NCBI RefSeq assembly: GCF_030463535.1
Contig: NC_132879.1
Span: 40,516,597-40,580,596, forward strand
From: Salminus brasiliensis
Lineage: Eukaryota; Chordata; Actinopteri; Characiformes; Bryconidae
DNA length: 64,000 nt
Direction of reading: 5' to 3'
Shown here: positions 1-10,300 of the stretch, one piece after another
Layout of the letters: every line of letters begins with the position of its first letter
Numbering within the stretch: position 1 is the first letter of the stretch
Notes under the pieces: model-generated
The model's database searches: none
Seen by the model: only the letters and a program-made list of their open reading frames with translations
Told to the model about the DNA's origin: nothing
Translations under genes and position numbers: made by a program

Positions 1-40
1 ATATATTAAATCCGGTCACAAATAGGAATACATTTACACA

Positions 41-330
41 AATGAATATTTATAGGCCTCCAGGGCCCTACTCCAAATTCTTACAAAACATTTAGTGATT
101 TTGTCGAACACTTAACAGCATGCAGTGACATTTATAATAGTAGGAGATTTTAACATTCATTTTGAAAAGGCTGACAATCCATTAACAAAGGCATTTGCAT
201 CTATCTTAGATTCTGTTAGCATCACCCAAAACGTAACTGAACCTACACATTACTAAAAACATAACCTGGACTGGTCTTGACCCTGAGTGTTGGCATTGAT
301 AACCTAAATATTCTTAATAGCCAAATACTC
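41..330 (+). repeat. L2/CR1-type LINE fragment, endonuclease region
   Basis: In plus-strand frames interrupted by stops, this stretch reads like part of the apurinic endonuclease domain of a vertebrate L2/CR1-type LINE. A GDFNIHFEKADNP-like motif lies near 150-180 and is followed by a segment resembling ILDSVSITQNVTEPTH. GDFN is the conserved catalytic-site motif of these endonucleases. The copy is short, frame-broken and cut by the window edge, so it is dead. The exact LINE clade is an inference. Confidence 0.6.
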
Positions 331-1289
331 TTCAAAGCTGATTAATATCAGATCATTACCTTATGTCTTGAGCAACATCTTAAGCAAATGTTCATTTGTC
401 CCCCCGCCACTGTCAAAAGCGCTCAATAACCCAATGACCACCCGACAATTTACTGAAAGCTTTCCAGACCCATTGACCTTAGCCTACTCTCCATCAAACA
501 TGTCTGTCACCTGGTGTAGCTAATTTAGATGTAGAACAAAGGCCCACTTCCACAGTCAGAACCAGAGAAAATTTCCTCAGCAGTACAACCTATACACTCA
601 ACTCAATTCCCTCAAACATACTAAAAGTAATACTACCAATTATAATTAGACCTCTTTTAACAAGTAAAGTCATGCCTTAGCTAAGGACATGTACCCAAAA
701 CCCTTAAATTAGCGGTCATAAAACCTTTAATCAAGAAATTATTAAAATTTTCTTATACTTTGCATTCTAGCTTACACATTTAACTAATTTCACAATTTAG
801 CTTTTTGGTGTTCTAGCTAGTTCTATTGATCTGTTTTGGCTTATTTTTGACACATTTCCTGTTTGCTTTTTAACTGTTTTGGTCTTACATATTATTTCCA
901 AAAGTTCATAGATGACAAAAAGTGAGATGTCTGCCCCTGCAAAGTTTGTTTTTGATGCAAGTTACTAAATCAACAAAAAGCGGTAAGCACCTGTATAACT
1001 ATGGTTGGTGCTGGGTTTTCTGCATGCACAGGGTATGGCACGTTTAGTTTAAGCCCCAATTCCACCGCTGGTGATGATGGTGGTTGTGTTTGTGCCAGTT
1101 AGTTAGTTCTCTGGTGGAGATGGTGGACCAGCTAGAGATGTGTTAAGGGAAAAAGAGCAAGATTCACTGCTAGCAGCCCTGGGTTCCTCAGGGAGACCTT
1201 GACTTAGAATTCACAGCGGGGAAAATTACTGGTGTCTTAACGGCAAAGTAGGAACGCTAACTCTAAAGCCAAAGCTAGCCCACTGAAAC

Positions 1290-1490
1290 ATTACAGTCAC
1301 TGTATCTGAATCCAACAGAACACCTCTTAGATGTGGCAGAACAGAATATTTAGAGCAACAAAGTGTACCTGGAAATTCTGCATGAATTGATAAGGAGTGA
1401 TACAATCATGCCAAAGAACTTATGACCAGAACTAAGGTTGTTGGAGCAAAAGGAGGCCCTACCTGCATTAGTATGGTCTTGCTAATAAAT
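1290..1490 (+). repeat. possible Tc1/mariner remnant
   Basis: Short plus-strand pieces resemble the C-terminal part of Tc1-like transposases (a T-E-H-L-L-D-V-A-E-Q-like string near 1315-1350). Stops and shifts break every frame and no inverted repeats are visible. Only weak support. The rest of 331-1757 holds no gene that I can recognise. Confidence 0.25.
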
Positions 1491-1757
1491 TGCTCGGTAA
1501 TTGTACATATTGTCACTGTGACGCAACAAATTTGAATCTGGTTTCAGATTCCTTTACATTGTGTTAAAATGTCATGCCGAATGGCAATTTAGCAAAACAG
1601 CAATTCTAATAGAAGTGCTACAAAATGACATGGATATGTATATATGTTGAACAGCTGTTGAAAAAAAAAATCAGCATCAAGTGTGTTACTGGGTAATAGC
1701 CCACTTTCTCTGTAGTGCCTGGTTATATTTTAGAACAAAGAAAAGAATTTTACACAC

Positions 1758-1900
1758 CCAGCAGGTTTCCAGAGAGATTGACTGGGAGAATGACAGATAA
1801 AGACATCAGACAGATGATGATCAGCAAAATTATAAGATGACGCTGGAAGGATAGATAGTGCACAGCATCCATTCCACATCTCTCTTTCACCACTGCCTCA
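1758..1900 (-). CDS. tmem63: tmem63 coding exon 5
   Basis: 143 nt after a TATGTTTGCAG acceptor. It encodes the [14 protein letters not shown] signature and the following membrane segment ending in ILPVNLSG. The donor is taken as G|GTGTGT at 1757; the next exon is not visible in the window. The acceptor lies directly downstream of a TG microsatellite. Confidence 0.9.
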
Positions 1901-1906
1901 CTGCAA

Positions 1907-1949
<43 letters not shown>

Positions 1950-4287
1950 AATGCCTTCTCCACTTGACTAAAATTTAATTTATGACCAACTCTGACTTAT
2001 TAATGGCTTAAATGTGCTTAGAAAACATACATTTCTATAATGTGTACAAAAATACAACACAAAACAACTCACTCCATTCTGATGATAAAGGTAAGCCAAG
2101 AACAAAATCCCTAATGGAAGGAAAAGAAATAATCCCTAAGGCACATAGCACAGGATACAGCAATCATGACAATAAGGTATATGAAGATGCTCAAACTCAC
2201 CCTCTCATACTCTGACTCCTCAACGGACATGAAAGAGGTCATCCTATCGTAGCGTCGTTTAGAAAGGTCATTAAACCTGTAGTCCCCAAAACGTCATTAC
2301 GCATCTTAAGAAGGTTTGTATTATATGTGTGTGTGTGTGTGTGTTTCTTTCTTTTCTATAAAGGCATGATAATTACATAGTAACTGAAAAGTTCTTACAC
2401 ACCCTTCAGCCTCTGCTACTAATGCCAGTCTTCCATAATCCCATAGTTTCCTTCTGATGCAGGTGAAGACCAGCAGCAACATCTGTGGAACAGTATAAAC
2501 GATAAATGTCAAAATCAAAATGATTTCTCTTCACTGCAGTAAATTTGCATTCTTCACCTAGGAGATCCCAAAAAAAAGGGGGGGGGGTCAATTCACATAA
2601 ATTCATCTCTGCTGAACAGTTACTGAAACAAATTAAGTAAATCTTGGTCAGGTTTCCCAGAGAGATTATACTGTGTTCGTAGATATTTGAGAAAACCCCA
2701 TTGTTGCATTGTTGCACTGTGGGCACACATGTAATGAAATATGTATACAACAAAGATGCTTAGATACTGCATTCACTTCGACACTGCATGAGGTTTTTTG
2801 TCACGCCTGTGAAATGCACCTTCTACGGACTGCAGCTGATCTGTGTTAGCTTGCTTCTTTGTGCTTTCTTGGACAAAGTCGGAGTGTTCTTTGATGAGGT
2901 TTTGCTTTAAATGCTCAATTAAATTTGATGTAATGAAGTCTTTCCTGGTCATGCCACCTCTTGAAATATTGGTGTTACAGACTTTTGCAGTGGGAATTTT
3001 TGCTACTGCCCATCTCAACCTAGAAATACGATACTTGTGCAAGTGCCAGTAATGGTGCAAAACTAGTATACAATATAAGGTACTGTCCAATATCTGTTAA
3101 AAGAAAATGCATTTTCACTGCAAATTTAGAACTCAATTCAAAGTGAGACCAGTTATAATTAGTAAGTCAGGCAGATTTATAAATTTACTGGTAACTATAT
3201 TATAGAACACAACATGTGCAGTACAGTAATTGTCTTATTTAAAAGGTCACCAAACAGGTTAACTTTTTTTAAATTGCCAATGTAAATGAAATAATGAAAT
3301 AAATCTCCATACCTCTTTGGGTGCCAAAATTTTCATTCAGTCAAAACTAAATTAAGAATTTCAGAATCAGCTTTGAAAATGTAGGAAAAGATATAGAAGT
3401 ACTTTTTGGTAAAATACAGAAACAAAACAAACAAACAAACAAAAAAAACACTATAAAAAGTGTGGCCAAACATGCTTAAGAACACTGAAACAAACTGTTC
3501 AATCCACATTGGCTTCTTACCATCAGATTTATTTAGATGAATTTATTTATTTATTTATTTTTACATAAATTTCTAATAAGCAAAAAGGGCAGTACTGGCA
3601 CATATCACAAATGTTACTGCAATGGGTTTCACTCATAATGTGGGACACAGTAAAATTCAGACCTTTGAGCAATGTTCAAACAGTATTAAACTTTGAGGGT
3701 AATGTATTTCAAGAAAACAATCTGATGTTATTATGTTATACAATCAATATTGGCCAAATTTGAAACTTTAATAGTTTGATGCACAGTTTGTGATTTCCAA
3801 TGTACAAATTATAAATCTTTCAAAGTAGCAGTAGTGGTAGTATTTTAGGGTAATTATGTTCCATCAACAGAGAGACATACACAAACAGAACTAAATTCAT
3901 TGAACATACTTGAAATTCATTAAACAGCACCAAAATTAATGTTGCTGCACAAATATCAGATTGTGGATGTATTTGCATTTATGTATGTGTATGGATGTAA
4001 TTGCAAAGGTTTCACCTGTAACTTAGGAATGTTGCACAATTGAATTACATACAAGAAAGAATAAATGTAAAGGCAGTAATTAGTTGCCAGTAATGGCACA
4101 ATATTTGGATTTGTGTATGTAATGCAATATTGTGTTATATACAGTGCCCTCAATAATGTTTGTGACAAAAACACATTTTTTCTTGATATGTCGCTTTGCT
4201 CTAGTTTGAAATGAAACCAAAGGATTGTTGCCTTACATTTTATCTTCAGCATATGAAGATTATGCTAATTTGAAGTTTCCTTAAAAA

Positions 4288-4326
<39 letters not shown>

Positions 4327-7300
4327 ACCTGTGTTGCCTTTGGGATAATCTTTTTGCAGTAGGATGAAGCCCCACCTAATGAGTTTGGAGACATTTAATG
4401 GAACTTTATATATATCAGATATTTCTATACACCTCAGAATTCATTGTGCTACTGCCTTCAGTAGATGAGGTGGTATGCTTAAGATCATGGGCATTCCACA
4501 CTTTGCTCATGCCATCAAGATACAGGTCAATCTTGGTCCACAAGACCTTCTCCCAGAATTTTGCAGTAGGCTGTAATCTGACTATTTGGTATTATAGTCT
4601 TTGTATTTTTTTTTGACCTGTTGGAATTTTCTGAAAATTTGTGAGAATTCTTCTGCCATCAGCAATGGAGGTCCTCCTTTGTCCACCAGTCCCTGTAAAG
4701 ACATGTCCATCATCCAATGTAGTTTGCATGATGGGGGGGGGGGACTTTTATTGGTAGTGCCAGGCAAATACCCTCATGCTGTTGGATATATTTTGGTAGC
4801 TCCTCCCCTAGAATACATAATTACTAGCAGAGGTAAATCAGGTGTACCAAGTATAACTTTAGGTTACATATGAAGGTAAACATAGCAAATAATTGTAATT
4901 ATCAACACTTTCACAATCACAATGTCATCAGTGGACACTTATCAAAATAACATAACTAATTCTTTTACACGCTCTATTCCTTCTACAGATTAACTCTACA
5001 AAGCAAGTAAAAGTCAGAGTTTCTCAAGGAAACAAAGTATATAATTAATGTGTAAGGAGAAACTTACGTCATCAGGCCGCTTTCTTCTTAGTGATATGTT
5101 ACACAGTTAATGTTGGTAATCACAAGGTTTAACATATCTCGAATGGTTTTATTCTTGTTTTTTAGCATCAGCTAAAACAGCTTGTTTGACTTTTATTGGC
5201 ACAGCCCTTGTCCTCATGCTAAATAATGGCAACTATACTAAGAAAGTTTAGAATGAGCCTAGGTATGTTATGCCTGTAGAAACAAAAATTGAACACACTA
5301 GTTCTGAAAAGCTTTGCTATTTCAACATAGGAAGACAAAATGTATGCATATACTCTTAATGTTTAAAAGGAGAAACGTAATCACATCTGACTGGTTTTAA
5401 TTATTTTTTTATTATTGTGGCGCCGAGGGGCATATCAATAAAAATGTGTCTTTGTCCCAAACATTATGGGGGGGGCACTGTATATAGTCATGTGAAAAGC
5501 TAACATATTTAAACATATGGCCATCTGATCTTAATTTTAACAATGATGAGAGATTAAGTAGTATAAGTTAACAAATGCAACTGAAGAAAAGTCTTAAAAT
5601 AATTTGTAAAATGCAATTTATAGATACACTGATCTAAAGCATATGGTTTCAGAAGTCCTAGTCTTTGTCCAGGTCTTTTCTGGCAAACTTGCTCAACTGT
5701 GGCAAGAACTACTTGTAGGTAACATGATGACATTTTATCATACTTGTCATACTTGTAAATTATTTGGGGATAGTGGAATGTATGCATCTACCTTCTTTGA
5801 GTGCCCCAGAGAGCACTTCGGATCTCACCATGGTGATTCCACTTACTTCAACAATCAAGAGTAAACCAAACAAAATTTCTGAGATTTGAATCAGACAGGC
5901 TCCTCCGAAGTCCTCTCTAACCAGATAACCATAAGGGGCAGTGGTGGCTCAGCGGTTAGAGCGCCGGGCTATCGATAACAGGGTTGTGGGTTCGATTCCC
6001 GGGCTCGGCAAACTGCCACTGTTGGGCCCTTGAGCAATGCCCTTTACCCTCTCTGCTCCCCGGGCGCTGGAGTTGGCTGCCCACCGCTCTGGGTGTGTGT
6101 GTGTACTCACTGCCCCTGTGAGTGTGTGTTTACTACCAGATGGGTTAAATGCGGAGGACACATTTCGCTGTACAGTCCACACTGTACAGTGACAAATACG
6201 TGCACCTTTACCTTTATAACCACCTGTAGCTCATATGGTGGAGTCTAATGTTAATGTTGCATTTTAGGTGGTAAACAATTTGGGGATGTTCTAACATTTT
6301 TTTTACAGCAATGTTACAGTTATTTTAAAAGACATGTCTTTCTTAGTTCAATTTGTTTAGTTATATTACTTCCATCTTTTAATATTGTTCAAATGATAAC
6401 ATAATGAAACACTTAAAACTATACCACCTTATAGGACCATTTTACTCACAGAACCTAGTTGCATCATTCCCAGCCAATGTTAGGTCTGTATACATTGTGA
6501 GTCAAATTTGCTATAGGCTGTGTTTTATTATCTTCATCATTAGCTTCACCATTCCAAGTTGAATACTGCTTGTAACGCAGATAATTCTACTGATCTAAAG
6601 TTTGTAGGTCATTTAATTGCACAACACACAAACCTGATTTAATTCGATACAACTTTGTCATTATACTAATACAAAATTGTACAGTACAATAAAACACTAT
6701 TAGACTAAGTCTCCAATGCAGAACGGGTACTGTCGTGAACTGAATCCCTCATGTTAGCTGGCATCTTGTCTTGGTTAAGCTGTCTTCTAGTCTGGTTCAC
6801 GGGGAAGTTCCGTTACGTCGCATCGAGTTTATGCTTCCTGGCGGCTCAAGTTCACAAGACAGTTCCACTGCAGACTCAAGTTGGGCTTGCCCGGTTATCT
6901 CGTTCAGGCTGGTTCTCCGGTTACCTCCTTGTTCACGTAGAGCGTTGCCCTAGTTCCCAGTTCAGGTTTCCCCCTAGTATCACCCAAGCACGGCTTGTTG
7001 CTGTTTGAGTTCTCCCTGTTGTTTCCCAAGCTAGGCTTGCGGTTTAGGTTCCCTTATTATTTCCCTGTATCCCAAGCTAGGCTTGCGGTTTTCATTTATC
7101 CCCTTCCCACGTTCTAATTTCTATAGACCACAGCTCAATCCCCTGTCCCTGCTCCTCCCAGTCCCAGGTTTGCTGTTTTCACCATTTTGTTTGTCACATT
7201 CTGTTTAAGTTTTAGTTTTATTCCTTAGATTCCTGCACCTTGTTTTGTATTCACGTTCTATTTCAATAAATTCTTGCTTAGATCCATCTCTGTAAGTGTT

Positions 7301-10300
7301 CTCCCGGTCGGTGTCTGGCCACAGACACCATGACACAAACGGGTATTGTAGATATTTTATCCAAAATGTTGTATGCCATTAATGTCAACTATCTAAACTA
7401 TTCCTAGATGATCTGTACTGTGGTTAAAATGGTATTAAAGTTTAATACTTAAAAAGAAGATATTTAAAGTCAGTTTAATTTAATTCAGTGCATGTACTGC
7501 ATTGTGTCATTAGTGCCACTTGCACTATTAAATGTCTAAAAAAAAAAAAAAAAAAAAAAAATTAAAATGATAAAAGTTGTACTGCATCACACTATTGGCA
7601 GTGTGTAATACATATTTCAAATTGCAAATCTAACAATTATTTTAAGTTTAAAGACATGGAATGTCTGGAGAGTACCGAACATCCATTATCAACAGCCTTC
7701 AAAACATCAGTGAAATAAATAATAAATAAATAAATGCTGGAGGTAACAAAATTAAGAATTACTCAACATATAATGTTAGAAACAAAACATAATGTAGTAA
7801 TAAAAAAAAGTGTTTAAAAATTGCAAAGACTAAAAGGATCAAAGAATCTCCATAAAGAGTAATTAAGTGAAAAGGATAATATAAGTGCTTTATTAGTCCC
7901 ACAGTGGGGAAATTCTCCATTAAAGTATTCTCAATGTAAAAGTAAAAACTATTGCAGCATTGCAGAAAAAGTTTATAACAATAACAATTAAGTGAAAAAT
8001 AATAATTCTATTGGACAATTTTATATAATTCCATACAACACAATAGAAATCTTATTAATAATAAAAATCTAACTCTCTAAACTCTTTTTTAATGTATTGG
8101 GACACCTGCTCATTCATAGTTTCTTTCTAAATTAAGTTTATCCTTTTGTTTCAGTAACTGTCTCTGAAGAATTACTTTTAGACTTTGGAGCATTGCCTTG
8201 TGAATTTTATTGACTAATTGCATAAGGCGATGTTTCCAGATTCCAACTTGCAAAATAACATTCTACGAGCAACGTTTTTTTTTTTTTTTTTTTTTTTAAG
8301 ATTTGCCAAAAATAACCATCAATGGTGTTCAGCACATCATTCAGGCTTCAACGACAGCACACGGGAGTAAACGTGAGAAGATCTTCAAAAACGGTGTGGT
8401 GTGACTTTTCAGTGTTTGCAAAAGAGGACATGATAATCCTAAGGTTTTACAAAGATGCAGAAGTTGCTGCAATTGTTTTTACTTTTACATGGCAGTTTGT
8501 TTAAAGGCTTGAAGTTAGAGATGGGTAATGAAATACAGGGTGGGCCATTTATATGGATACACTTAAATAAAACGGGAATGGTTGGTGATATTAACTTCCT
8601 GTTTGTGGCACATTAGTATATGGGAGGGGGAAAACTTTTCAAGATGGCTGGTGACCATGGCAGCCATTTTGAAGTTGGCCATTTTGGATCCAACTTTAAT
8701 GGGAAGAGGGTCATGTGACACATCAAACTTATTGAGAATTTCACAAGAAAAACCAAATGGTGTGCTTGGTTTTAACATAACCTTTTTCTTTTATGAGTTA
8801 TTTACAAGTTTCTGACCACTTATAAAATGTGTTCAAAGTGCTGCCCATTGTGTTGGATTGTCAATGCAACCTTCTTCTCCCACTCTTCACACACTGATAG
8901 CAACACCGCAGAAATGCTAGCACAGGCTTCCAGTATCCGTAGTTTCAGGTGCTGCACATCTCGTACGCAGCATAGACAATTGCCTTCGGATGACCCCAAA
9001 GATAAAAGTCTAAGGGGGTCAGATCAGGAGACCTTGGGGGCCATTCAACTGGCCCACGATGACCAATCCACTTTCCAGGAAACTGTTCATCTAGGAATGC
9101 TCTGACCTAAAACCCATAATATGGTGGTGCACCATCTTTCTGGAAAAACTCAGGGAATGTGCCAGCTTCAGTGCATAAAGAGGGAAACACATCATCATGT
9201 AGCAATTTCAAATAGCCAGTGGCCTTGAGGTTTCCATTGATGAAGAATGGGCCCACTATCTTTGTACCCCCATATCATCAATTTGTGTGTTCCAACAGTC
9301 TTTGAGGGATCTATCCAATGTGGATTAGTGTCAGACCAATAGTGGTGGTTTTGTTTGTTAACTTCACCATTCACATAAAAGTTTTCCTTATCACTGAACA
9401 AAATGTTCTGTGTAAACTGAGGGTCCTGTTCCAATTTTTGTTTTGCCCAATCTGGGTTATCCTCGTTGAGATGCTGCAGCAGCAAACAGTTAGCTAACTG
9501 TAGCATGGGAGATGGGTGGTCTCGTAGGGTGTCTTGCACTGAAATCTGCTGCAGTGACCCTGGTACTGCGTTCACCAGACATCAACACAATTTCTATCCG
9601 CTCCTCACGTGTTAACCTCTGCGACATGTCAATGGCTGTCAACAAAGAGAAACTTGTAAATAACTCATGAAAGAATAAAGTTACATCATTACAATCGTTA
9701 CACCATTGTTTTTCTTGTGAAATTCTCAATAAGTTTGATGTGTCACATGACCCTCTTCCCATTGAAAAAACTAAAGTTGGATCCAAAATGGCCACCATGG
9801 TCACCACCCAGCTTGAAAAGTTTTCCCCCTCCCATATACTAATGTGCCACAAACAGGAGGTTAATATCACCAACCATTCTCATTTTATTTAGGTGTATCC
9901 ATATAAATGGCCCACCCTGTAAATGTATAGATTATTAATTTTATTTTTCTTAGATCTTTCCTTCATTTTCTAAGCTTGTAAATCTGCTATTTTTTCATGT
10001 GGTCAGTGGTAATAAATGTAATAAAAAAATTTAAAAAAAAGTGTCTGTCTTCTTTACTAAAGGGGAATTTTTTATTTAAAGGTCTTTCACAGCTCTTAGA
10101 ATTAATTCAGGCATCACTTTACTGGTCCACTGTAGATGCTGACTTGACATTCAACTGAATATGTACTAAATGCAAAGACAAGACACCGCTTGTTTGAATT
10201 TTCTCTTTACCACGGCCGTCACATCCCTATGTATCTTTGTAAGCCACTGAGCCGCACCTCAGGATCCACTGGACTCTTATGAAAGCTAATCCGTAGAGAC

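Noticed and set aside
5946..6000. possible tRNA gene
   Set aside because: A and B boxes are present but the sequence cannot form an acceptor stem and continues into a SINE body with target-site duplication.
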